A stretch of 64,000 nucleotides of DNA, from assembly GCF_033439725.1 (NCBI RefSeq), contig NW_026944390.1, forward strand, positions 558,001 through 622,000, read 5' to 3'. Positions 1-11,277 of this stretch are shown here, piece after piece (the first letter of the stretch is position 1; every line of letters starts with the position of its first letter). The DNA comes from Neurospora tetraspora. Lineage: Eukaryota; Ascomycota; Sordariomycetes; Sordariales; Sordariaceae. The notes beneath the pieces are model-generated. The model was not told the DNA's origin. It worked only from the letters and a program-made list of their open reading frames with translations, and did no database searches. The translations under genes and the position numbers were made by a program.

Positions 1-1842
1 CCGCGCTCGCAGCCAAACCCCCTACAACTTGGTGCCGAACCAGGAGGGGAGCACTGGGGAGGGGCCGGCAGAGGGGATGGGAGGAAAATACCAATCAGTA
101 GGCCCTGTCGTCCCCAAATCCTGCCATCCCTCAGCGCCATGACATACGCAGTAGTGACCGGTCAGCCACCGAGTCCCCGATGTTTCAACCTACCTCTATC
201 TGTCCAAAGTTGAGACGAATCCATCCTCGAGGTTCATCTGAAGTCTACGACATGCTGGACTCCAGGATGGCACAGTCCCCTACGTATTCAAATGATAGTG
301 TCCACGAGATCAAAGAGACAGTGTCAGATATGTCAACAAGTGTTCCTTGGGACCATAACAAGCACCACCAGCACCCGGATTCCTCAACGCAATAGGTTGT
401 ATCCTGGCAGTTGAATCACCACTCGTTGCATTTTCCGCCTTGTTAGCGGCTTGGGTTGGACAATGGTTCGCTGTACATACACCGTTCTTTGTGCTTCTTC
501 TGGGGGGCCACCACCCGTCACTACCACCATGATGCAGACACACAAGACTTCGTTCTCTTCTCCACACGCAACCAGTTCCTTAGGATCCCTGCCAGTAGGC
601 CAACCCCGTTCGGGGAGTGCTCCGCTGTCTGGAGGGAAGGTGGTCCATATATCACCAAGTGAACCCTGAGGCAGCGGCTTCCACTTTCCCAGAACGAATT
701 GCGCCAGAAATCCGCTGTCATATTTTTTCCCTCTCCCAGTCTCCCTCCTGCGCTTGACACATATTCGCCCTCCCCAGCCTTTGCTCACGTCTCCCCAGGC
801 TTCTCCCGTCCCGCCGCCCTGTATATTGCCCTCGCAATATAAGCTCGTTACCTTCGTATATTGTCTCTGGCCCAGAAAGGAGGCGCGCTCGCCAATTGGA
901 TCAGGTCTGGTCAGTGGTCATCGACCTCGCCGTCAACCTCATGTTGTATATGCACGCCAAGCATACATAGACTCTTGCCCAAAGTGCAACCAAGAAGCAG
1001 GAACCGCTCCAAAGAAAAATTACCGACGTCTTCCCCTGTTCGAATCCGGTCTCCTTTAGCCCTTTTGGCATTATCTGCTCCCTCCGGCCCCTCTCCACCA
1101 CTATACGGCACATAGTTGGAGGCTGAAGATACAGACAGTCACCCGGTCCGGACCTCAACCACGAGGAATGACAACTGCAAGACGGCGACCATCACGACCA
1201 AGTCTCACCCCTAACTGACGGGCTCGGGAGAGCGAGAACACCACTCCCCAGCCCAGGAATCTCCCGGCCGTCCTGTCTGTCTCGAACCACGTTCTGCGCC
1301 ATGTACGTTCACACACCCTCTTCTTTCATCACGACCACGTTCTCAACGGGGGCCGTTTTGATCCCGTCTGCTTACCCCTGCTTCTGGTCAACTTCTCTTA
1401 TACCCAAACCCCGCCATGTTGTACTGGCTCTGCTTCCTTCGTGCAGATGGACTGTACCGGCCTTTGTTCACACCCGCGTTGATCTCTCCCGCATCGTGAT
1501 GCCCCTTCTGCTACCAACCCTACGCTCCTGTCCCGTCCCTGGGCTTCCCCACACTGAATTCTAGTCCCCCCTGTTAGACTACTGCTGACCAGTCCGGCTC
1601 CCGCCCGGCAGCTCATCAAGCTTTTGCGCCAAGGGTTAGGATATACATAGCGCGCACCTCCCCATCCTCGCCGACAACATTCTTGCTTGTTACCTCTGAC
1701 TACGACTGGCACACTACGGAGCTTCAACCAACTGCCCGCTCTCGCTCGAAGCATCCGTCTTTGATCCAACGGCTCAAAGGCCTCACGCCGCCTGATACCC
1801 CCTATTTCCATACACATCATCAACGCTACACCTGCGGCCAAG
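1..1842 (+). promoter_or_regulatory. 5' upstream region of xlr-1
   Basis: No convincing coding gene is seen here. The stretch precedes a transcription factor gene and is C/T-rich toward its 3' end, as fungal promoters and long leaders often are. One match to the XlnR-type site GGCTAAA lies on the minus strand at 1055-1061. An ATG at 1301 opens an 87-codon ORF ending at 1564, before the main start, so it could be an upstream ORF if transcription begins early. Both points are inferences from short sequence. Confidence 0.5.
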
Positions 1843-4792
1843 ATGTTGTCTAATCCACTTCACCGGTTCGCCCCTTACCATGCTATGCCATCTCCTACCC
1901 TGCTGTCTGGCGGACATGTCTCAGCCAGCCATCTTCATGCGGCTGGTCTCGACACCATGGGCCCTGGCTCTCACTATGCTCTTCAGCAACTTCAGCAGCA
2001 CGTGAGTGTTCACAACCACCACCTAGCAAGGGCAGGCCCTCTACCAAAGCACCGACAACATCCCTATGGACCGGCAACGAGAGCAACAGGAGCGGCCGGA
2101 CCCATTCGTAGACGGATAAGCAGAGCGTGTGACCAGTGTAATCAGCTGCGGACAAAATGCGATGGCCAGCATCCATGCGCCCATTGCATTGGTAAGTAGA
2201 GTGTGAGTCTTGAAATAAATCAACGCATAGCCTGACGGTATTTAGAATTCGGACTTGGCTGCGAGTACGTACGGGAGCGAAAGAAGCGTGGAAAGGCTTC
2301 AAGAAAGGATTTAGCGGCACAAGCAGCTGCCGCCGCCCAGCAGAACGGTCAAAAATCCCCGAGTCAAGCTGGCGAAAACGATCAATCCCCCGAGACCCGA
2401 GCCGAGAATACCACAACTGCCAAGCGAGCTTCTTCCTTGCCCATCGAACACCAATCAAATTCAAACGACAAAACCATGAGCGACATGACCGAAGATTCAA
2501 TGAGGAGTCAAAGGACCGGAAGTATGGACAGTATTGATATGGGCGCACATCAGACACACATCGCGAGTCATCCGGGAGCCATGGACAGAGATCTGGAAAG
2601 CCCAGCTACTCTCGGTCTCAGCTATGGGAATGTCCACCAAGATTATCATCGTCAAGGGATGGGTGCTCATCTGATGAACGGCGCATCGCATCATACACCA
2701 TACGGTTCGAATCAGGCTGCCATGTCCAACTATCCGGATCTACCATACGCCCTGCAAACTCAAAGTCCGACCGGCTATTCCGCAAACACATCAAGTGGTT
2801 TCCGCATTGGGACCAGCCCGTTGAGCGCTTATCCCATGGCTGGCGAGCCAACTTCGCCTGGTTGGTTGAACATAGCATCACCGCCACCCCAGTTCGCGCA
2901 ACACGTTCCGCAGCCCACCTACAGCCATTCGCAATTGCGATACCCTGTGTTGGAGCCACTTCTACCGCACTTGGGTAACCTGATGCCGGTGTCGTTGGCA
3001 TGCGACCTCATCGACCTATATTTTGCCAGTTCCTCTTCGGCTCAGATGCACCCCATGTCGCCTTATGTTCTGGGGTTTGTATTTCGAAAGCGATCCTTCT
3101 TGCACCCCACAAAACCTCGTCAATGTCAACCCGCGCTTCTAGCAAGCATGCTATGGGTTGCTGCCCAAACCAGCGACGCCCCCTTCTTGACGAGTGTTCC
3201 GTCGGCGCGCGGCAAGATCTGCCAAAAGCTCTTGGAGCTCACAGTAAGCCTTCTTAAGCCTCTAATTCACACCCCGTCCGAGGAGTTTTCACCTGTTTCG
3301 AGCCCGATTGTTGATGGAGTGGCGCTGGGTGGCCTCGGTGTGGCCCTTCCAGGATCGATCAGCATGGATGCCTTGACTGGTGAGACTGGCGCATTTGGCG
3401 CCGCAGGGAGCTTGGACGATGTGGTGACTTATATCCACCTTGCCACCGTGGTTTCTGCGAGCGAGTATAAAGGCGCCAGCTTGCGGTGGTGGAACGCCGC
3501 ATGGTCACTAGCTCGTGAGCTCAAGCTCGGACGAGAATTGCCACAAAACTCACCCTCGATGCAGAATAGTGGGAACGAGGTTGACGGGGAAATGGGCAAC
3601 ATTCCCGGTATGATTACCGAGGAGGAACGAGAGGAGAGACGGCGGATTTGGTGGCTCGTCTATATCGTCGACCGTCACCTTGCGCTATGTTACAACCGGC
3701 CTCTGTTCCTCCTCGACATCGAGTGCGATGGTCTTTTGCAGCCCATGGATGATACCGACTACCAGAACGGAAACTTTCATGCTTACACTGATCCGAATGT
3801 CCTGGCGTCGGATCCTATTACTCCAGCTGTTCGGCATCGGGGGCCATCTTTTGTCTGCACCGGTCATGGCATTTTTGGCTACTTCCTGCCCTTGATGACC
3901 ATCCTTGGCGAAATTGTGGACTTGCATCATGCTCGAAATCACCCTCGCTTTGGTGTTGGCTTCCGTTCATCCCGTGAATGGGATGATCAGACAGCTGAGA
4001 TTACCCGCCATCTTGAAATTTATGAAGAGAGCATCAAGAGGTTTGAGCATCGCAATCTAAGCCTCAGTGCACACGCACAGGCTGCTGACGAGAAGGCTGC
4101 CGAGGCGGCCGGTGTTCCAACCGCCAATGATGTGCCCCATGACGCTGGCACACCGTCAGTTCAAAGTGTACACAGCGTACACACCAGTTCCAGCCGGATG
4201 ACAGAAAGCGATATCCAGACTCGTATTGTCATGGCCTATGGGACACACGTTATGCATGTATTGCATATCCTCCTTACTGGGAAGTGGGATCCCATCAACC
4301 TCCTCGATGACAATGACCTCTGGATCAGCAGCCAGGGCTTCATTACTGCTACTGGGCATGCGGTGTCCGCTGCCGAAGCCATCAGCAACATTCTTGAATA
4401 CGATCCCGGCCTGGAGTTTATGCCTTTCTTTTTCGGTATCTATCTCCTCCAAGGCTCGTTCCTCCTTCTGCTCATTGCAGACAAACTTCAACTCGAGGCA
4501 TCGCCAAGTGTGGTCAAGGCTTGTGAGACTATTATTCGTGCGCACGAGGCCTGCGTGGTTACCCTGAACACAGAGTACCAGGTACGTTATTTTTTTTTCC
4601 CAATATCAAATCTCTTGTGGACGCTTTCCTAACTCTCTCTTCTTGCAGCGTAACTTCAGCAGGGTGATGCGCAGTGCCCTTGCACAGGTCCGCGGCCGCG
4701 TGCCAGAGGATCTTGGCGAACAACATCAGCGCCGCAGAGAACTGCTGTCCCTATACAGATGGACCGGCGACGGAACTGGCTTGGCCCTCTGA
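1843..4792 (+). CDS. xlr-1: Xylanolytic/cellulolytic transcriptional activator XLR-1 (XlnR/XYR1 orthologue)
   Basis: This is the Zn2Cys6 activator of xylanase and cellulase genes, acting in the nucleus. Three exons (1843-2191, 2246-4581, 4649-4792) give 942 aa, the usual length for this family (Trichoderma XYR1 is about 940). The N-terminus begins MLSNPL as in XYR1. The zinc cluster has Cys 96, 99, 106, 112, 115 and 122 (CX2CX6CX5CX2CX6C), and intron 1 splits it after the fifth Cys. A fungal-specific TF domain follows (about 330-700; motifs [20 protein letters not shown] and [20 protein letters not shown]). The C-terminus ends [10 protein letters not shown]. Residues 825, 826 and 828 in the SAAEA segment are Ala, so the region where activating Ala-to-Val changes are described in XYR1 and XLR-1 looks wild type. 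The neighbouring island has no functional link to it. Confidence 0.97.
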
Positions 4793-5418
4793 TTCACTTT
4801 TCTTTTGTCACACCATCTGTAACAAATACTGTGCCATTTTGGCTTCTATACACGATCAGGCTCGGTAGAGCCTGGGATATCTGCTTTTACTTTCTTCTTT
4901 TCACTCACAGCGGTTTGGCTGGCGTTGGTGTTTTCGCAGTTATAACTGCCATGGTTTGTCTGGGCTTTTCGAATTTCGGAGTCTTGTGAGGAGAGAAAAA
5001 CCAAAACCAAAAGCGTGGCAAAGGCGGTTACCCAGGTGGACGGACGGCGGACACTACTGGATGGAAATTGGTATCGGCTAGGGGGGGCTTCACGTTCGGG
5101 TCGGGTCGGTCGGTCACGCCTTATTGATGATGATTCATGGCGATTGTGTAGTAAACGGCAAAAGCTAAGCAATAGTCTGGTTGTTTAATTTAATGGGTGT
5201 ATTTTAGTGCGCACAAGGGTTAAACAAAGATTAACTTGAACGCCTCCCATTTCCTTGTCCATCTTCTTCCACATCCACTGCATCGTGCTGCTCTTTCCCT
5301 AATAATTATAGCTTCAATACACCCCGTCCTTTTCCCCTCGCGATGGGCGTGGAAGTTTTTTCGTTTTTCGTTCACCCTCCAGCTTCTACCCCGTACCATT
5401 AGGTCACCAGCCATAACA
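4793..5418. other. Intergenic, 3' flank of xlr-1
   Basis: The stretch holds the 3' flank of xlr-1, rich in T and GT runs, and then the lead-in to the accessory island. No gene, RNA or clear repeat was recognised. Confidence 0.5.
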
Positions 5419-5646
5419 ATGCCGAACCAACAGGATATTGAGACCGGTCAAGAGGTGATAAACACCATAACATTCGCGGTAGTCGCAGAGGATGCGCCGG
5501 AATGGTTTATACTTCCCTCCTTCAAGCAGCGCCTGGGGACACGGGAGCTTTGGTCGAACGCAGTAGCCTGGCCCCTAGAAGTCGCTCCTGGACTTGGGAA
5601 GATGTTGCTAGCGGACTCTCCGCCGAGCGTCGATTTCTTCCGGTAA
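5419..5646 (+). pseudogene. GIY-YIG-family gene relic, copy A (N-terminal part only)
   Basis: An ATG at 5419 opens 75 codons that match the N-terminal half of copy B (8740-7400, minus strand). Both share an EVINTITFAVV / ELLNSLVFAAV segment, then EVAPGLGKML / VLAPGLGDIL, then PPSVDFFR / PPTIDFFK. The frame stops at 5646, just where the GIY-YIG part should begin, and unrelated minus-strand coding-like sequence follows. It is therefore a truncated copy. In intact members of this family, widespread in Sordariales, a GIY-YIG-like nuclease fold follows; their role is not known to me. The homology is read directly between the copies in this window. Confidence 0.6.
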
Positions 5647-5698
5647 ACTTATGGCGGACCTTGAGGCGCGCCTCTGCCAACTGCTGGGCGCTATCCTC

Positions 5699-6130
5699 CT
5701 ATGATGCGTCCGGGTGGTTGGCAGAGGCGGCCAGTGCTTCGAGCACTTCGGGTCGTTCCTTCCTGTTGCGCTCACGCTCACCCTCCACCTCGAGGCTCAC
5801 GGCGTCGAACATGTCGTCAAACTGCTCGTTTGCCACCAACTTGGCCACCTTGCCCGGCTGGAGGAAGGCTCCCACTGTTGCGTCCAAGTCCTTCGGGGGC
5901 ATTACCTGGACCGGATCCTCGAATCGATTGTACTTTTCATCGCGCAGTGTTCCGATAGTCGCCACGAGTAGACTGTCACTCATCTTGGGAACATCCCAAG
6001 CTCGGAGGTCTTTGCTGAGCTTGGTGATGCCGGCGCTGAGGTCCTTGGAGATGTCTCTCTTCTCTCCCAATTGCTGATAGACATGTGAGCACAGTTGGAA
6101 ATATGCAAGGTTGCACATGCGGCGTTCCAT
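5699..6130 (-). CDS. Hypothetical ORF in accessory island
   Basis: The first ATG is at 6130 and the frame stays open to 5699 (143 aa). It is open upstream to about 6271 without an ATG. The composition is balanced and protein-like, with conserved-looking patches such as LSKDLRAWDVPKMSDSLLV and an acidic/basic C-terminus (EVEGERERNRKERPEVLEAL). I do not recognise it. The opposite strand is also open across most of the interval, so a long frame is weak evidence alone. It may be an exon of a gene whose 5' part is lost in the lysine-rich repeats upstream, or another relic. Confidence 0.35.
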   Translation of the reverse strand: MERRMCNLAYFQLCSHVYQQLGEKRDISKDLSAGITKLSKDLRAWDVPKMSDSLLVATIGTLRDEKYNRFEDPVQVMPPKDLDATVGAFLQPGKVAKLVANEQFDDMFDAVSLEVEGERERNRKERPEVLEALAASANHPDAS

Positions 6131-6279
6131 GGTATCGGCCTGTAGAGACAAGTCCGCAACTGGTGAAGGCGCGGCGGATCTACAACCCACCCCGGCTACG
6201 GCATCTACTTGCTTAACCCGTCGCCATATATAAGGTAGTGTGCGCAGTCTGCCCACGACATAACTCTTCACTTGCCCGG

Positions 6280-6960
6280 TGCATCAGCCCGTTTTTGTTG
6301 AGCCTCTTGCCGCCTCTCCGAGTGCTTCGGCGTGCTTTTTAGGGTTCTCGGCTTTCCACCTTGCCCTGTACTCCTTCTGTTTATCCCTATCCTCATCCGT
6401 GTTGGTAGCCCTCTTCTCGCGCCTTTTCGCATTGTGCTCATCCTTCTTCTCAGCGTGCTTTTGACGCCTCTTCTTGTTGATCTCATCCTTCGCCAATTGT
6501 TGGCTGGGGCCAGCACCTTCTTGCTGCGCTTGGCCTCAGTGTGCATGTTGGACGCCATGGCTGCTCCTGCTTGTCTTGGTGTGAGTCTGAGTCCCTTTTG
6601 TGCGTTTCCGATCTGGTCGATCTCCACAGCGACAAGCTCGACCTCTGTGGACACAAGGAAATCTTACAGGATGGGAAAGTGAACGGGATGTTCCTTGCTT
6701 TGAAGCGGCAGAACGGGCAGAGACAGGGCATTCAGTATGCGGTGTGTGGTGTTGTGCACTCTTGACGCCTCTCCTTCAACTTCTTAGCGGGCTCTTTAGA
6801 GTTCTTAACCTTCGTCTTGGCGTCCTTTTGCTCATCCTTCTTCTCAGCGTACTTTTGACGCCTCTTCTTGTTGATCTCATCCTTCGTCTCAGCGTCCTTT
6901 TCAGGGTTCTCAATCTTCCCACAGATGACATCCCAACCATGTACAACGGCCAAACCACCG
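6280..6960 (-). repeat. Diverged array encoding Lys/Arg-rich tails
   Basis: Two direct copies of a 57-bp unit lie at 6436-6492 and 6830-6886, differing at one base by eye (cagcgtg versus cagcgta). On the minus strand both encode KDEINKKRRQK(H/Y)AEKKDE followed by basic coiled-coil-like sequence (KQKEYRARWKAENPKK in the first). The reading frame breaks at least once, after GPSQQL near 6500, so these are not intact genes. Similar basic modules (EKREKRNAKKREYQARV, EKHEKRKAQQREYRARV) form the tail of copy B at 7560-7700. The array is probably leftover C-terminal tails of the same family. Confidence 0.5.
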
Positions 6961-7399
6961 GGCTCGTTGCTGAACCACCCTCAGATGAAGCGGCATATCC
7001 TCCATTTCATCCGTATTCATCCAATCCAATCCAATTCCCTTTGGAGGTTTTCGTCCCATCTCTTCGTATTTGCGGTGATAGTTGATCAGCTCGTGGCGCC
7101 TTTCATCTTGTCGTACTGATCACAGGGTTGATAGCGCAATCGTCTCTTCCGGGTAGGCAGAAGACGACTGTAATCTCTAGCAAACGAATTTACGAAGGCC
7201 TCCAAGAATGCTTCATCTCATCCCATTCGTTGCTAGCCAACCTGCTCCTTCAGTTGCCCACTTCTCTCCTGGTGCTTCTTTGAGGTAAAGTGCACGCGCA
7301 GATCCTTTTCTACCCGTTGGTGAGGTAGTCAGTGTCCTGGGTCTGTTGCCGGGTCCCTTCGAAGACTGGGCGGAAATAGCGACTCGTTTGTTCGGTCAT

Positions 7400-8740
7400 G
7401 TAACGTGATAGCAAAAGCGGACTGGGATGCAAAGTGATTGCGTGACGGTAAACGCGTAGAAATGGGTCCGTATCGTTGAAGTGAGGCTCTTCTTGATCCA
7501 GTAAACTATCCATGTTGATAGCAATGCTGATAGTCGTTGATAGGGTAGGGATACGGATATGGTTACTCGGGCGCGGTATTCCCTCTGCTGTGCCTTCCTC
7601 TTCTCGTGTTTCTCCGGTCCGCCTGTACTCGGGCTTGGTATTCCCTCTTCTTTGCATTCCTCTTCTCGCGTTTCTCCGGGTCCGCCATTATGCTGGCCCA
7701 ATATGCCCTCCGGGTTAGGTTGTTCCGTGCGGCTATTGCGGCCTGTATTTGGGCGTTTGTTAAGCTTGCTTTAAACCAACTAATATGTCGGATACCTTCT
7801 GTCCACGAATCGTGGGTACACAGTCCTTTCCATTGTACTGGTGTTGTCCATTCCATATTAGTCAGGATAGCGTTTGTCGACTCGTTCTTGCTATTAGCTC
7901 GAAGTGCGTATGTGAAAGCGGTTTCCAATATTGGGAGTCTATAGAACGGACGGTCGAGAAAACGAAGGCAAGTATGGCTTCTGTCGCCACGAAACGGAGA
8001 CGCTGCAAAGCAGTATTAACCCCAGGGGGGGATGAGGAACTAGCAAAGGAGGCCGCGGTAGCTTTCAGTCCACCCTTCCTTCAGACATTTAGCCAGTAAA
8101 TCTGGCCATTCTCCTCTGTTGTATTCTAGAAACCGCTTCCGGAGTCCATATTTGCTGGACGTGCCCGAACCGATATATAGTTTCGGCTCTTGGTCCTCCT
8201 TTTCGAAGACAATTGCGTAAACGCTCCAAATCCGGGTATTATCTTGTAGTGTCGGGAGGGACTTAAAGAAGTCTATTGTGGGTGGGGACGGTGATTGTAG
8301 TATATCACCGAGGCCGGGAGCGAGTACTATGGGAAAGGCTGTGACTCTTGACCAATGGTCCTCTGGTGCAAGGAACGCCTTATAAACCGGTGCTCTGGCC
8401 TTTTCTGGGGCGTCGACGTTGACGGCAGCAAATACAAGAGAGTTTAATAGCTCTTGATCGGTTTCGCTAGGGGTCGGCGGCTGCGTTTGTATAGAGTTGG
8501 GAACCTCTGGCGCGGGTTCTTCCCAAATCATCCCGTGATGATTGGCGAGTTCTTGCCATGTTATATCGGTTGTGAGGTACGCCTTGTAAATCGGTTCTCT
8601 CGCCTTTTCTGAGGCGTCGACGTCAACGGCGGCGAATACGAGGGAGTTCAATAGCTCTTCATCGGTTTGGATGTCCAACTTGGGCGCCTGGGTCGTGATA
8701 GATATGGTGGGCGGTACTTCCTCGCCCTCGTCCCTCTACC
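7400..8740 (-). pseudogene. GIY-YIG-family gene relic, copy B (frameshifted)
   Basis: Read from about 8740 downward, the minus strand encodes two tandem versions of a 75-residue module (DEELLNSLVFAAVDVDA..., DQELLNSLVFAAVNVDA...), then VLAPGLGDIL, then a GIY-YIG-type core: VYAIVFEK, a short loop, KLYIGSGT and LRKRFLEY. After RGLLC there is a stop at 8040 where a Trp codon is expected. A shift follows in a run of seven C, then a stretch like RLRFVATEAILAFVFSTV. Another shift leads to a segment with WKGLCTHDSWTEGI and a basic tail. TGG to TAG equals C-to-T in a CpA context on the other strand, as RIP would give. There is no ATG at the expected start; the longest frame opens at TTG 8678. Intact relatives are nuclease-like proteins of unknown role. 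Confidence 0.65.
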
Positions 8741-8989
8741 ACTCGCCCCTCTACCACTCGCCCCTCCGGCCACAAGACCCGCTTTGCTACGAAAACGAAT
8801 AACATCCAGGGCGTTAAGCCCATCTGTGTTGGGATTCAGCAGAAAGCTGAACTTGACACTAACATAGAGGACAGCGAAGCAGCATTCATAACCAAAGCAT
8901 ACAAGGCGTATTGTATTCATTGTGGTAACCGAAAAACACAAATCATCCAACATCTACCAACCGCTATGTCAGTGTGGGAAACAATCTTC

Positions 8990-9395
8990 GATCTAGAGCC
9001 GGTTTTCAGCCCAGGCTAGGTTACTACCTTGAAAGCCAAACAACCACCAACAATGAGCGCCCTGAAGTCACTAGTCGAATAGAACTCGGCAGATGACAAC
9101 ATGTGGGCGGTATATTTGTTGATTTTAAAGAAGGCGAATGAATTACCGCTCCTCTATGTTGGTTCTGGGACCAAAACTAACATTACTCAATATTTCTCGG
9201 CGTCTGTCTCCCCTAAGCCTCTCCCTCGCCCGCTCACCAAGGACAATGAGGATAATGAGGACGATAAGGATGATAAGGACGACGAGGCGAATGCTCCTAG
9301 AGGATTTGGCAGGGACATAGAAGGTCAAGACAATAGCGGGTTCATAAAGTCGAAAAGAGAGCGTTCAGATAGGCGTACTAAAGATTGAGAGTGGT
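8990..9395 (+). pseudogene. GIY-YIG-family gene relic, copy C
   Basis: In the frame of the ATG at 9101, the sequence encodes MWAVYLLILKKANELPLLYVGSGTK (split here only by position), the GIY-YIG core of this family. Upstream in the same frame, PPTMSALKSL is followed by a stop and then NSADDN, matching copy B's PPTIDFFKSLP segment, so the gene started further 5' and is interrupted. After the core the frame runs into an imperfect GAC/GAT/AAG repeat (9240-9290) encoding an acidic run. It stops at 9388, without the conserved downstream GLLC region. It lies on the opposite strand to copy B. Confidence 0.55.
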
Positions 9396-10264
9396 CTATA
9401 TCAAAGACGAAGGTCGATATGTGAATGTCGAGCAAGTCGTCCTGGTTCGCTGAGGGCCAGTCGAATAAGGTGGGGACAAGACGGACCTGCCGATGCCAGG
9501 CCAGGCTGGTTCCTGATCTAACTCAACCAGCAGTGTCGTCAGCTTCTCCTTCCTTTCTCTACCGATCTTCTCTCACATATAAATCTCTTACTTACCTATA
9601 GGCGTGTAAACCTGCATTCCAACCGCTCCCTTCGACGTATAATCCACGCGCAGACTACATCCTCCCGAGAGACTCACGAAGCTGGAAATTCCAACTGGAA
9701 ATTCGACCGGTTCGAAATATCTGACCGCATCAATGACAAATCTACAGTACACACATCCCTTCTTCGCTGACGTTATTATATCGGACGTCGGATGTGTCCA
9801 GTGCGTCGCCTCGAATGGCCTCCCATCGTAATACATGCGCTCGCCCGGGACAAAAAACGTAGACTCAGCAACAGTTTTTCAACAACAGATTAACAAAACA
9901 CCTAGGAATTTTGAGGACTACCGAATGGTCGTAAGAATAGACCGAACACGTCACGGTCAGTACATTACATACACCTTGGGTATATTTATAGTACGCATCC
10001 AAGCGTCTTTATCATACCTTTGTACCCAACTTCTAGGCAGTTCTTAGATGTAAGTATCCCTAAAGGATTCTAGCCGATGTGTTTTCGAATTATCGTAATC
10101 CCTATCACAGTTTTGTAACGGCCCAAGAATTGTCTTGATAGCTTCAGCAATATTATAATTTTGGTAGTGTGGCCCGCGCACAGTCTACGTTTTTTTGTCC
10201 CAAGCGAGATGCGATAAGGAGGTCTGAGGTTACAGCAGATACATGGATCATCGGACTTCGACAT
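9396..10264 (-). pseudogene. Truncated HET-type (heterokaryon incompatibility-like) gene relic
   Basis: The minus strand opens at ATG 10264 with MSKSDDPCICCNL and, after disrupted sequence, continues from about 9836 with a Cys-x2-Cys segment (SAKKGCVYCRFVIDAVRYF). This is typical of the N-terminal leader of many fungal HET-domain proteins. A good donor (GTAAGTAAG) follows at about 9596. After a possible AG near 9515 comes EPAWPGIGRS, resembling the PWP-x-G linker that precedes the HET domain. The frame ends at 9396 and no HET domain follows, because copy C begins there. The family call is by pattern only. Confidence 0.45.
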
Positions 10265-11277
10265 GGTTTGCTGCTAGAGGGATGGATATTGATTTAGAAG
10301 GACTGACTGGTGCTTGGAAGACCAAGGTATCTTTGGCTGAGAAGGAGAGGGTAGGAAGAGAAGGGTTGGGAGAGAAGCTCGGAAGTGTAGTTTGGTGACG
10401 TCCAACTTCCGCGTTCAACAAGATGCCTGCCCGATAGGGCTGGAATTTAGGTACCCGATGTTGTCCGTATGCGGTAAAGCAAGGCTGGCTGACTAGCTTT
10501 AGCTCGATACCACCAAACCTGTGCTTAGGACTTGCATAGAAGATTAGAAGGTGTGTCTGCTGATGATGCTTGGCGGTTTGTTGCCGTCCGGAGTTTTACC
10601 CCTGAATCTTTGTTATTGTTGCGTCTGACTGACAGGGGTAGTTATCGTTGCACCGGCTGTAGACTGGGCAACAATGCTCGCTCGCTGTCAGTGACTTGTG
10701 TATCACACAAGTAGAACCTAGTGTTGGCGGTGATAATTATCTAGAGAATATGATGTTTTAGCTATCTACTCACTCAAACTCTGAATGGCCATTTGGCAAC
10801 AGTCTGCTGTCACGCTAACACACTCTCTCCTCTCTGTAGGATCCGACTCAGACTCATCAGAAGTTCCAATCCCACACGCTCACTCACGCCGACCCAGAAT
10901 CCAAACACACAAATGGGTTGCCATCCAAAACAATACTACCATTTTATTTTTGGCTACCCATGCACCGTGGAGGAGGATATGAAAAAGAAAAAGACACAAG
11001 ACAAAACCCTTGACGTCAAACCCCTGCCTGACGTGAGATATTCCATTCTCCCCCGTGTTCAAAAGTCAAAGCGACGAGGTATACCGACACCCAACCCACC
11101 TCTTGTTTTTTACGTACGAAAAACACCCCTTTCTAAGCGAGTTTGTTGTTGTTGGAAAATTGGATGCAAAAAAAGAAACCGACCCCTACCAAATGCTACC
11201 GTATGTAAAGCCTTCGTCACCCAGTAGGCTCTGTTATGATGATGCTCGAGAGATATAAACCCCGACTTGTCTAAAGT
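10265..11277. other. Intergenic
   Basis: This is the region between the HET-like relic and the 3' end of the PRPP synthetase gene. It contains no recognisable gene or RNA. Short frames on both strands lack protein-like character. Confidence 0.5.

Noticed and set aside
1036-1050. GTTCGAATCC, resembling a tRNA B box
   Set aside because: No A box, acceptor stem or cloverleaf partner could be found upstream.
5502-6077. 191-codon plus-strand frame
   Set aside because: It is antisense to the more protein-like minus frame, Ser/Arg-biased and without family resemblance; it opens inside relic A in a different frame.
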